Assembly (NCBI GenBank): GCA_029259835.1
Contig: JAJDEL010000320.1
Coordinates: 1 to 6,835, forward strand
Source of the DNA: Planctomicrobium sp.
Lineage (GTDB): Bacteria > Planctomycetota > Planctomycetia > Planctomycetales > Planctomycetaceae
DNA length: 6,835 nucleotides
Reading direction: 5' to 3'
In this document: piece by piece, positions 1-6,677 of the stretch
How the letters are laid out: each line of letters opens with the position of its first letter
How positions within the stretch are numbered: position 1 is the first letter of the stretch
Position numbers and translations under genes: made by a program
The notes under the pieces: generated by a model
Seen by the model: only the letters and a program-made list of their open reading frames with translations
Told to the model about the DNA's origin: nothing
Database searches by the model: none

Positions 1-497
1 TCAGGAGGAACAAAGAAGATCCCATTCTCCTGGACCTCTCCTAATCCAAAGGGATGCACACTCACATTTTCAACATTATTCAATGCAAGTTTTTCTTCTA
101 GTAGGCATCGGACCGGATGAAATGGCTCAAAAGCGTGAACCTGTTTGTAGTGTTCACTGAGAAATAATGAGTGCTGACCAACATTTGCACCGATATCCAA
201 AATGACCTGATTTCGGTAGTTTGCAATCTTCTTTAAGAACTGAAGTTCATCAAGTTCATATGCGCCGAAGAAGAAGACGTGCCAGTCGATATGGTTCGAC
301 AGATCGCCTCGGTATCGATGCCCAAAGAAGCTGCACTCGAATGCGCATGGTCGTAATTTTGTCCAATGTGCAGTGGGGCGCAACAATCGGTAACGCAAGC
401 CTCGGCGAATCCAGTTTTGGCGAGTAATCGCCTGAAGTCCATGGTGAAACCAATTGGGACCATGCTTCAAAGTCATCGATGTGCAGTTCTCATTCAT
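1..497 (-). CDS. FkbM-family SAM-dependent methyltransferase, 3' end outside the window
   Basis: An open frame runs from 497 off the window edge; the 165 complete codons are the N-terminal part only. Residues 101-107 (DIGANVG) form the glycine-rich SAM-binding motif I, preceded by the strand NQVIL. HAFEP (121-125) matches motif II, where the acidic residue contacts the SAM ribose. Residues 75-90 (FFFGAYELDELQFLKK) resemble the region just before motif I in FkbM proteins. Members methylate hydroxyl groups of sugars or other small molecules, and many sit in polysaccharide clusters, so O-methylation of a glycan is the likely role; the substrate is inferred. The start is ATG at 497; an in-frame ATG at 476 is an alternative, and neither has a clear Shine-Dalgarno. 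The frame is closed upstream by a stop at 552-554. About 95 bases separate it from the glycosyltransferase gene before it. Confidence 0.85.
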   Translation of the reverse strand, partial: MNENCTSMTLKHGPNWFHHGLQAITRQNWIRRGLRYRLLRPTAHWTKLRPCAFECSFFGHRYRGDLSNHIDWHVFFFGAYELDELQFLKKIANYRNQVILDIGANVGQHSLFLSEHYKQVHAFEPFHPVRCLLEEKLALNNVENVSVHPFGLGEVQENGIFFVPP

Positions 498-499
498 AC

Positions 500-513
500 C
501 GGTGATGTCACCG
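500..513. promoter_or_regulatory. Perfect 14-base palindrome next to the FkbM gene start
   Basis: CGGTGA and TCACCG are separated by two bases and end two bases upstream of the ATG at 497, where a ribosome binding site would lie. It could be an operator or an mRNA hairpin affecting initiation. A palindrome of this size is expected by chance about once or twice in a window this long, so only its position makes it notable. Confidence 0.2.
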
Positions 514-550
514 CAGAGAGCCTCTGAGAATCTGTCACTTTCTCGATGAC

Positions 551-658
551 ACTACTGCAGCGTCAACCTTAAAAATTAGGGTTGATGAATAGTTAAGGAG
601 CGACAACGGAGCAGTTTGCCAAATCAGGAACCCTGAATTCTAAGCCTGACAAGGCACT
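551..658 (-). repeat. 108-bp direct repeat, copy 1, overlapping the 3' end of a glycosyltransferase gene
   Basis: This segment aligns without gaps to 6678-6785 at a constant offset of 6127 bases. The core 562-658 differs at 13 of 97 positions by hand count, and extending to 551 adds three more differences. On the minus strand it begins exactly at codon 379 of the second glycosyltransferase, encodes its last 21 residues and stop, then continues through a hairpin to the start region of the FkbM gene. Non-coding and coding parts are similarly conserved. In the coding part the two copies differ mostly at replacement sites (six replacement against two silent codon changes). This suggests a dispersed element that became the gene's end, not a conserved protein tail. 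Confidence 0.85.
563..585 (-). other. Stem-loop just after the glycosyltransferase stop codon
   Basis: TCAACC and GGTTGA arms extend inward to a stem of about ten pairs around a three-base loop. There is one mismatch when read on the minus strand and a G-T wobble instead on the plus strand. It starts seven bases after the stop at 593. No run of T follows in the direction of transcription, so a standard intrinsic terminator is not supported; RNA processing or 3'-end protection is possible. The same structure occurs in repeat copy 2. Confidence 0.45.
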
Positions 659-1792
659 GCGGAATTTTTTCATCGTGGACAAAGTCGAATACGTGGCAGC
701 AACCTGATTGGCGTTCTCTTTAAATTGCTGAATCTGATCGTGAGTCAGTGAATTCAGCTGTCGAGCCATCGATTCGATTCGAAAATCTTCTGAAACCAAC
801 CCCAAGTTGTCCTGTTTCACAATGGCAGCCATCTCTTCAGATGGGCCGATCACGACTCCCAGCCGTGCCTGCAGAAAATCAAAAAACTTGTTGGGCAATG
901 CGTGACGGTGGTTGACGCTATTGGGGGGGAGCAGGAAGAGACCAAGATCGAAGCGGTTGATGGTCTTGGTGATTTCTGCGACTGGGACGGGATCGTGAAA
1001 AAAAACTTTGGGTCGTGAGGCAGCCAGTTGCAACAATTCCTGATAGTCCTGATGCTCTCGGTTCGTGATCAACATGAAGTGCAATTCGAATCGATCATCA
1101 AGTAGATCTGTCATCAAGATGAGCTGCTTCAGAGCGCGTTGTTTTTTGCAGACACCATGATGAATCAATCGGACCTTTCCGGTTTCTCGATAATGTGCCG
1201 TCGGCAGCAAATTAACAAATGGTGGACAGTTCTCGATCAGGATCGGGGACCAATCGAATTGCTCTTTGTAGATTTTGGCAATCCCGGAGGAGACCGTGAT
1301 AATCTGGTCAGCTTGCTTTCCATAAACTCGGCATAAATTCTCTGCGTAGCTGGAAATAAACTGCTCGCGCCAAGTTGATTTCCCATACTGACCGGGATAA
1401 TACTCGTGTGCGTCGAACACCACTTTTGCCCCGTTGGCGATCCGCAGGCTCAGTGGCAATGTGTCAAGATCGTTGGCAATGATTGCATCAAATGAACGGT
1501 TCTTCAATTTGGAGAACGCTTCTTTCACCCAACGTTGCCGCCAATAAAAGTGTTTGTAACGACGGCTCAACAGCAAAAATCGTTCGTATGTACGTATCAA
1601 CCTGTTACGGACTGGGTTCCAACCAGAAAGTCGGTGCATCCTGAATGGTATGAATTCGAAGAGTTGACCCGCTGGCTCGCCAACTGCTGCGCAGGTAACC
1701 TTCCACTCTTCATTCAACGCGTCCACTTGTCGGGCAACACGGGCATCGACCATGAGATCCGTTGTTGACAGGATGAGCACAGATTTCTTCAA
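593..1792 (-). CDS. GT4-like (GT-B fold) glycosyltransferase, second in the cluster
   Basis: This 399-residue protein probably transfers a sugar from a nucleotide donor to the growing lipid-linked glycan on the cytoplasmic side. The N-terminal domain shows a first strand (SVLILST), DAIIANDLDTLP at 102-113, and VVFDAHEYYP at 124-133, typical of GT-B acceptor domains. The C-terminal donor domain begins near 207 (VRLIHHGV) and has HALPNKFFDFLQARLGVVIG at 297-316. The usual GT4 glutamate in this last motif appears as Asp305, and the canonical E-x7-E is not intact. The start is TTG at 1792, chosen because AGGAGGAG lies eight bases upstream, the TTG overlaps the previous stop, and the next ATG (residue 14) would remove the first beta-strand. 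Residues 379-399 come from a 108-bp repeat, so the natural C-terminus may have been replaced. Donor and linkage are unknown. Confidence 0.85.
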   Translation of the reverse strand: MKKSVLILSTTDLMVDARVARQVDALNEEWKVTCAAVGEPAGQLFEFIPFRMHRLSGWNPVRNRLIRTYERFLLLSRRYKHFYWRQRWVKEAFSKLKNRSFDAIIANDLDTLPLSLRIANGAKVVFDAHEYYPGQYGKSTWREQFISSYAENLCRVYGKQADQIITVSSGIAKIYKEQFDWSPILIENCPPFVNLLPTAHYRETGKVRLIHHGVCKKQRALKQLILMTDLLDDRFELHFMLITNREHQDYQELLQLAASRPKVFFHDPVPVAEITKTINRFDLGLFLLPPNSVNHRHALPNKFFDFLQARLGVVIGPSEEMAAIVKQDNLGLVSEDFRIESMARQLNSLTHDQIQQFKENANQVAATYSTLSTMKKFRSALSGLEFRVPDLANCSVVAP

Positions 1793-3039
1793 CTCTGTCT
1801 CTCCTCCTGAAGGTTCGCGTTAAGCCTCCTAGAACTCGTTGCACATACAGAGTGATAAACTTCGGTCACTCCGTCCAATCCATGACCGCTGCGAATCATC
1901 TCTTTGTAATGTGAATTCAGCGACCTTCCCAAACGAAACCGTAATGCTGGATCATGTGCCAGCCGGATTATCGCATGCTCCAAGCCTGCAACGTGACGTT
2001 GACTGATGAGGAGACCGGTTTCATCATCAAGCAGGAGTTCCGAAGTCCCTCCACAATTTGTTCCGATGCAGGGAATGCTTAAAGTTGCAGCTTCACAAAG
2101 GCTTGTCGGCAACCCTTCTTCGCAACCAGCATCGTCGCGTTGAGAAGGTTGCACGACGACATCGATGTTCTCTGCCAGGAACCTTAAAACGTCGGAGTTC
2201 TGGATCTCTCCGTGCACACGAACGTTGTCTTCTAGTTGCAAGGACTTAATGAGCCACTGAATGCGGTCTTGAAGTGGTCCTTGACCAAACAGATGAAGTT
2301 TGGCACCGGGGAGAGTTTGCAAAGCGTTTTGAAATGCCTGGAGAATTGTATCGTGTCCCTTACATGGGACGAACGAAGCCACGACTGCAAACTGGCAATC
2401 TGTCGTACGTTGCGAGTTCGTTGGTGTAAAATCAGGTTCATCCACACCGAGGTAGACGATGCGACTTTTTGTTGGAGATGCTCCCAGTTCGATTGCCCGC
2501 TTTTGCAATGCCTTCGAGACAAACAAACAACTTTCAGCTTTATCGAAAATGACTTTCAAGTTTCGTAAATACTCTTTATTAAAGGTGGCTCCATTGATAT
2601 CACTTCCGTGAAAGGTCACCACAAATGGAAGATTAGTGGACTTCAACAACGGGTAGTATCGCACGGCATGGTAACCGTGTTGGCAATGCAATACGTGTGG
2701 CTGAAATCGCCGCAGAAATCGTCTCCACTCCAGTTTCTCAACGTGTTTGGAAATTCGATTCGCAAGTCTGGGTCCGACAATTTTTCGCGAAATGCGTTTA
2801 ACGTTCTGGGAGCCTCGAGTCATCGAAACTTGTGCATGAGGGTAAAGGTCTTGATGAGTTCGATGATGACAGAAGACCGAGTTGATCACAGCAGGATTTG
2901 TCACGAGTCGATAAATGAAAGTTGACGAAGCCCCACACATCTCATGTAAGAGATGACCGACCCGCAGTGTTGGTTCTGCAGCCGGATCTCGGGGGAAATA
3001 CTTGAGGCCACTTTTTTTCATTGGCGAAACGGTCGTCAT
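1789..3039 (-). CDS. GT4-family glycosyltransferase (GT-B fold)
   Basis: This 416-residue protein matches a full-length GT4 retaining glycosyltransferase. The acceptor domain includes PHVLHCQHGYH (114-124) and VVTFHGSD (140-147). The donor domain has a FVSKAL segment (173-178), IVYLGVD (194-200), a CKGHD segment at 226-230, LHLFGQGPL (248-256), and EEGLPTSLCEA (307-317). Glu308 and Glu316 form the E-x7-E that binds the nucleotide-sugar. The long QPSQRDDAGCEEGLP stretch resembles exopolysaccharide enzymes of the WcaL/AmsK group, though that subgroup is an impression. The start is ATG at 3039 because it overlaps the methyltransferase stop as ATGA. A GTG at 3141 would add 34 unlike residues and overlap the methyltransferase by about 100 bases. 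A later in-frame ATG at 3018 is less likely. The stop overlaps the next gene as TTGA. Specific sugar not predictable. Confidence 0.92.
   Translation of the reverse strand: MTTVSPMKKSGLKYFPRDPAAEPTLRVGHLLHEMCGASSTFIYRLVTNPAVINSVFCHHRTHQDLYPHAQVSMTRGSQNVKRISRKIVGPRLANRISKHVEKLEWRRFLRRFQPHVLHCQHGYHAVRYYPLLKSTNLPFVVTFHGSDINGATFNKEYLRNLKVIFDKAESCLFVSKALQKRAIELGASPTKSRIVYLGVDEPDFTPTNSQRTTDCQFAVVASFVPCKGHDTILQAFQNALQTLPGAKLHLFGQGPLQDRIQWLIKSLQLEDNVRVHGEIQNSDVLRFLAENIDVVVQPSQRDDAGCEEGLPTSLCEAATLSIPCIGTNCGGTSELLLDDETGLLISQRHVAGLEHAIIRLAHDPALRFRLGRSLNSHYKEMIRSGHGLDGVTEVYHSVCATSSRRLNANLQEERQS
1801..1808 (-). promoter_or_regulatory. Strong Shine-Dalgarno deciding a TTG start
   Basis: AGGAGGAG on the minus strand lies eight bases before the TTG at 1792 and inside the last codons of the preceding glycosyltransferase gene. 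It is the best ribosome binding site in the window. It supports a TTG start fused to the upstream TGA as TTGA, implying coupled translation of the two glycosyltransferases. Confidence 0.75.
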
Positions 3040-3767
3040 GAATTTGCCTGCTGACGTTTCAGAACTGCTCGAATGTAAAGCCCTTTCTGCAACTTTCTGC
3101 AGACAAACCCATCTGCAATTCGTCGTAAATATTTTCCACACGGGATTTTTTCAACCGACAATCGAATCCAGCGGAAGAACGGGTGTGAATCAAAAAAGAA
3201 CTTCGGATTGAACGTATCAAGGCTCTGCACATCGAGACGATCAGAACACATTTTCCGAAGATCGTTCGAAGTCAACCAATTCTCAATGGGCTGCTCGCAC
3301 GCTTCCAAGTTGTCCTTGAAAAAGCGATTTCGATAGTCGCCATTTGGTGTCGTCAGGATAACAATTCCGTCATCGGCAAGGAGATTATGTATTTGCAGGA
3401 GGAATTTTCGTGAATCCTCGACATGCTCGATGACTTCACTGCAAATGAGGACATCGAAAGGAGCGTCGCATTTGAAATTTTCTAAGGTCTGTTCAAAAAC
3501 AGTGGCAGAAGGAACTCTCTGGCGAGCATTCATCGCTCCCGCCGCTGAAGGTTCCACTCCGAAAACTTGAAATTTCGAGGGGAAATGATTCACGATGTGT
3601 TGGAGTATCCATCCATTACCACAACCGATGTCAATCAATCGTTGCCGATTGCTACTCTTGGCATAAGTCTCTAGCAACTTCGCAATTTGGTTGAGACGTC
3701 CTGGACTTGGAGGGGAGGCGAATTCATTCTCTATTTTCCAGCGTTGATCGTAGTAGGTCACGTTCAT
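3036..3767 (-). CDS. Class I SAM-dependent methyltransferase (Methyltransf_23/11 type)
   Basis: This 243-residue protein has a standard Rossmann-type SAM fold. LIDIGCGNG (44-52) is motif I; VFGVEPS (68-74) carries the acidic residue of motif II; DVLICSEVIEHVED (105-118) is the post-II/III region characteristic of this group; and GIVILTTPNGDY (134-145) follows. The C-terminal third (about 160-243) is likely the substrate-specific part. Such proteins in glycan clusters methylate sugars, or in some cases cap the chain. The ATG start at 3767 overlaps the wzt stop as ATGA, with a GGAG ten bases upstream. The stop overlaps the next glycosyltransferase start as ATGA. Being translationally coupled to wzt, it may make the group that the Wzt C-terminal domain reads; this is an inference by analogy with systems such as WbdD in E. 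coli O8/O9a. Confidence 0.88.
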   Translation of the reverse strand: MNVTYYDQRWKIENEFASPPSPGRLNQIAKLLETYAKSSNRQRLIDIGCGNGWILQHIVNHFPSKFQVFGVEPSAAGAMNARQRVPSATVFEQTLENFKCDAPFDVLICSEVIEHVEDSRKFLLQIHNLLADDGIVILTTPNGDYRNRFFKDNLEACEQPIENWLTSNDLRKMCSDRLDVQSLDTFNPKFFFDSHPFFRWIRLSVEKIPCGKYLRRIADGFVCRKLQKGLYIRAVLKRQQANS

Positions 3768-5053
3768 CTGTTGATCGCTCCATAATCCAGTTCTTGATGA
3801 AGCGGTTTTTCAGAGAGCGATAATGAATTGATCGATGCTTCAAGATGGCAGACTCCGTGCGCCTTCGTGAATGGATGCGTTGCTCCAGGGATGATACTCG
3901 CCGTGACTTCCATTGAGTGAATGTTTTCGACTTGAGTGACAATTCCGTTATGACCCACGATTGATAGCGACCAGTAATACTCATCTGGAATGAGGGAGTT
4001 GGCATGAACATCAATCTCCAATTGATGATTGCCTTTTCCGAACGGACCATGTGGCATTTCTCTGGTTGTCAAGCTTGCAACACGCAAACGGTCCGAGCTT
4101 CTCCATAGGATCAACAGCAAGTGGAGATTTCGACTCTCTTGTTTAAGGTCGACCGTGATGTGCAATTGAAATGGGCTTCTGAATTCAACGTGACGGGTTT
4201 GGGGTTCAGCCTGTGTTGAAATCGTAAACTGGCGAACACTGCAATGTTCTGTTTCTGTCGGAAAGACACATGCAGGGACAGCACATTCGTTGATTGACTT
4301 GCGGTACTGCACGATTGTGTCGGAAACATCTCCATCAAACTGAACTTGCCCCTTCTCTAAGAGAATTCCACGATGACACAACGCTTTGACCGTCGCCAAA
4401 TTATGGCTGACGAACAATACTGTTCTGCCTGAGAGGGCAACCTCTCCCATCATCCCCAAGCACTTCTGTTGAAAAGCTGCATCGCCGACGGCCAGAACTT
4501 CGTCAATGATCAAGATCTCTGGTTCCAAAAATGCGGCGACTGAAAACGCGAGTCGAACTCGCATTCCACTTGAATACCGTTTTACTGGAGTATCCAGGAA
4601 TTGCTCGACTTCTGAAAAGTCGACGATTGCGTCAAACCGGGATTGAATCTCTCGTCGAGACATTCCGAGTATTGAGCCATTCAGATAAATGTTTTCTCGC
4701 CCGGTTAATTCCGGATGAAACCCGGTGCCAACTTCCAGGAGACTCCCGGTACGACCACGTAATTCGACTCGTCCAGCTGTAGGAGGCGTCACCCCAGAGA
4801 AGATTTTCAAAAGTGTCGACTTGCCCGCTCCATTGTGACCAATGATTCCGACAACTTCACCAGGTTCAATCTTAAAGTGAACGTCCGTCAGTGCCCAAAA
4901 TTCTTCAGCGATTTTTGAGGATTTGCTTTGGAACGGTGCGAAGAACGCTCTGGAAAGAGATTCTCGCAAAGTCCGATAGCTAGCATTTGTCGCTGGCGTA
5001 CCGATCCTAAAAGACTTGGAGATGTGATTCGCCTGGATGGCAAAAGTGGTCAT
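3764..5053 (-). CDS. wzt: Wzt-type ATPase of polysaccharide ABC exporter, with C-terminal glycan-binding domain
   Basis: This 429-residue protein powers export of the lipid-linked polysaccharide across the inner membrane with Wzm. The nucleotide-binding domain covers about 1-245: Walker A GHNGAGKST (72-80), signature YSSGMRVRLAF (160-170), Walker B ILIIDEVLAVGD (180-191), and the switch histidine in FVSHN (214-218). The YSSGM signature is typical of the Wzt/TagH group. An N-terminal extension (SYRTLRESLSRAF, 25-37) before the first core strands is also usual. Residues about 250-429 form a beta-rich region without ABC motifs, matching in size and place the Wzt C-terminal carbohydrate-binding domain (PF14524-like). 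That domain in E. coli O8/O9a and Raoultella binds the modified non-reducing end. Its first half is poorly conserved in general, so ligand prediction is not possible. The ATG start has only a weak Shine-Dalgarno and follows wzm by 26 bases. Confidence 0.95.
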   Translation of the reverse strand: MTTFAIQANHISKSFRIGTPATNASYRTLRESLSRAFFAPFQSKSSKIAEEFWALTDVHFKIEPGEVVGIIGHNGAGKSTLLKIFSGVTPPTAGRVELRGRTGSLLEVGTGFHPELTGRENIYLNGSILGMSRREIQSRFDAIVDFSEVEQFLDTPVKRYSSGMRVRLAFSVAAFLEPEILIIDEVLAVGDAAFQQKCLGMMGEVALSGRTVLFVSHNLATVKALCHRGILLEKGQVQFDGDVSDTIVQYRKSINECAVPACVFPTETEHCSVRQFTISTQAEPQTRHVEFRSPFQLHITVDLKQESRNLHLLLILWRSSDRLRVASLTTREMPHGPFGKGNHQLEIDVHANSLIPDEYYWSLSIVGHNGIVTQVENIHSMEVTASIIPGATHPFTKAHGVCHLEASINSLSLSEKPLHQELDYGAINR

Positions 5054-5079
5054 ATTACAAAAGATCTCAACAGTTTATC

Positions 5080-6066
5080 TCAAATGACATCTGAAAAATG
5101 AGCTTCCACTTTTCGAAAGTAGAGCAAACCTACAATTGTTATGATGGCGATGCTCAGCGTCGAATTTTTAAGTTGATGCCAGGGAAGTGGACCTGAGAGG
5201 ATTGCAGCACGAAAGAACCCAACCACACCCGTCATCGGATTCGCATCAACAAGGCGTCGCAAAATGTAATCTTTTGTTTGCGTCTTGCCAGACCCTTCCA
5301 TCGTTGGTGAGGGTTCTGTTGATGATGTTGATTGGTTTTTGGATTGATTGCCGGAAGGCTCCTCCAACAAAACGTTTTCACTCATGTACACAGCCGGTGT
5401 CGCAAACAACCAAACTTGGACGAGAAATGGGATGAGAAATCGGAAATCTCGATAGGAAACTGTCAATGCCGCTAGGAGTGAGCCAACACCTGCTGCAGCC
5501 ACGGCTGACAACAGAATTGGAATCGGAAGCAAAACGACTTGTGACGACAACGGAACTTGGTACCAGAGCATCAGGAATAACAACATCGTCATGGCGATAA
5601 AAAAATCAACAACTGCTGCACCAACTGCAGAGAATGGAATGAGCAATCTGGGAAAGTAGATTTTTGTGATCACATTTTGTGCCCCCACGATGCTGTTGGA
5701 AGCGTTTGAAATCGCAGCGGAAAAGAAGTGCCATGGAAGCAAACCAGCATAAACGAATACCGGGTAGGGAATCTCATTTGAGTTAATGTGAAGAAATCGC
5801 CCCAGGAAAATCGAGAAGACGATCATCATCATAAATGGTTGCAGAATTGCCCAGGCGACTCCCAGAAATGTTTGCTTGTAACGGACCTTAATGTCTTTCC
5901 AAACGAAGAATCCAAGGAGTTCACGGTATCGCCAAATCTCTCGGGCGTTAATGAATTCCCACCCATTTCGTGGTTCGTAGACCACGCACAGATCCGCTGG
6001 CTCAGCAACGAGGGCCTCTTGAAATTCTTCTGGAATAGACTCAACAGTGAAAGGCAATTCTGGCAC
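5080..6066 (-). CDS. wzm: Wzm-type permease of polysaccharide ABC exporter (ABC-2 membrane protein)
   Basis: This 328-residue inner-membrane protein forms the translocation channel with Wzt. After a ~35-residue cytoplasmic lead comes the amphipathic segment WRYRELLGFFVWKDIKVRYK (45-64) and QTFLGVAWAILQP (65-77), hallmark sequences of Wzm/KpsM-like ABC-2 transporters. About six membrane spans can be seen near 70-90, 102-126, 140-168, 176-203, 208-227 and 303-317. The ANPMTGVVGFFRAAIL motif (275-290) is the usual segment before the last span. Residues about 233-266 are an extra hydrophilic, Ser/Thr/Asn/Gln-rich stretch not expected here, and the total is longer than the usual 260-290. The start is GTG at 6066, six bases after the acetyltransferase stop and without a clear Shine-Dalgarno. 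The start is therefore less certain than the gene, but the WRYREL segment must be included. Confidence 0.94.
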   Translation of the reverse strand: MPELPFTVESIPEEFQEALVAEPADLCVVYEPRNGWEFINAREIWRYRELLGFFVWKDIKVRYKQTFLGVAWAILQPFMMMIVFSIFLGRFLHINSNEIPYPVFVYAGLLPWHFFSAAISNASNSIVGAQNVITKIYFPRLLIPFSAVGAAVVDFFIAMTMLLFLMLWYQVPLSSQVVLLPIPILLSAVAAAGVGSLLAALTVSYRDFRFLIPFLVQVWLFATPAVYMSENVLLEEPSGNQSKNQSTSSTEPSPTMEGSGKTQTKDYILRRLVDANPMTGVVGFFRAAILSGPLPWHQLKNSTLSIAIITIVGLLYFRKVEAHFSDVI

Positions 6067-6072
6067 TCAGTG

Positions 6073-6642
6073 TTAGCTAATGCGTTGAACGAATTTCTGA
6101 TCGATCAATTTGTAGACTTGTTTTGTTTCGGGGCATCTTGCGTGAGATGATTCATCAAAATGCAATGTCATTCCTGCTTCACTGACCCATCCGATTTGCC
6201 GTCCAGGGACACCTGCGATCAACGCAAACGGAGGGACATCTTTTGTCACGACAGCGCCTGCGGCGATGAAGGAGTGCTCTCCTAATGTGACGCCACAGAC
6301 AATTGTCGAATTCGCTCCAATTGAAGCACCTTTTTTCACTATCGTGAATGAGTAGGATTTTCGACGCGGGTGCGCTGACCGCGGAGTCCGAACGTTCGTG
6401 AAGACCACGCTTGGTCCACAAAACACATCATCTTCTAAGTTGACTCCGTCAAAGAGGGACACGTTATTTTGAATCTTGACACCGTTTCCCACAACAACCT
6501 GATTCGCGACGTACACGTTTTGCCCCAGCGTGCAGTTCGTTCCAATTCTGGCACCACCCATGACATGGCAAAAATGCCAAATCTTTGTGCCATCACCAAT
6601 CTGCGCCCCAGCATCAATGATCGCTGTAGCGTGACAATACAT
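6073..6642 (-). CDS. wbpD: Left-handed beta-helix N-acetyltransferase, WbpD/WlbB type
   Basis: This 189-residue protein probably acetylates the 3-amino group of a UDP-2-acetamido-3-amino-2,3-dideoxy-glucuronic acid from acetyl-CoA, a step toward 2,3-diacetamido-uronic acids of O-antigens. Hexapeptide repeats start at [20 protein letters not shown] (5-24) and continue through [35 protein letters not shown] (57-76), [10 protein letters not shown] (81-90), [13 protein letters not shown] and [25 protein letters not shown] (143-154) and a FDE...RCP...Y tail are typical of this family, where the helix ends. It likely works as a trimer in the cytoplasm. The start is ATG at 6642, fitting the family's MY.HPTA-like beginning; a TTG at 6657 adds five residues. 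Partner dehydrogenase (WbpB-like) and aminotransferase (WbpE-like) genes are not in the window. A related 3-N-acetyltransferase for another amino sugar (FdtC-like) is the main alternative. Confidence 0.88.
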   Translation of the reverse strand: MYCHATAIIDAGAQIGDGTKIWHFCHVMGGARIGTNCTLGQNVYVANQVVVGNGVKIQNNVSLFDGVNLEDDVFCGPSVVFTNVRTPRSAHPRRKSYSFTIVKKGASIGANSTIVCGVTLGEHSFIAAGAVVTKDVPPFALIAGVPGRQIGWVSEAGMTLHFDESSHARCPETKQVYKLIDQKFVQRIS

Positions 6643-6677
6643 TTGTTCTAATAGCAAAGTTAATTTTCCAAAGAGAG

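Noticed and set aside
221..463. Short open frames on both strands over the FkbM region
   Set aside because: The minus-strand frame from 497 carries clear FkbM motifs through the whole stretch. The other frames have no recognisable protein features.
563..585. Intrinsic terminator after the second glycosyltransferase
   Set aside because: There is a hairpin, but its stem has a mismatch on the transcribed strand, it is AT-rich near the loop, and no T run follows it.
923..1005. Homopolymer runs in the second glycosyltransferase gene (seven G at 923-929, eight A at 998-1005 on the plus strand) as phase-variation tracts
   Set aside because: The runs are short for known slippage-controlled glycan genes, and the frame is intact with codons normal for the motif context.
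3040..3141. Extended start (GTG at 3141) for the first glycosyltransferase
   Set aside because: It would overlap the methyltransferase coding region by about 100 bases. The added 34 residues do not resemble a GT4 N-terminus, and the ATG at 3039 makes a standard ATGA overlap.
6643..6657. TTG at 6657 as start of the acetyltransferase
   Set aside because: The ATG at 6642 gives the usual short N-terminus of this family. A GGAA lies about ten bases before the TTG, so this start cannot be fully excluded.
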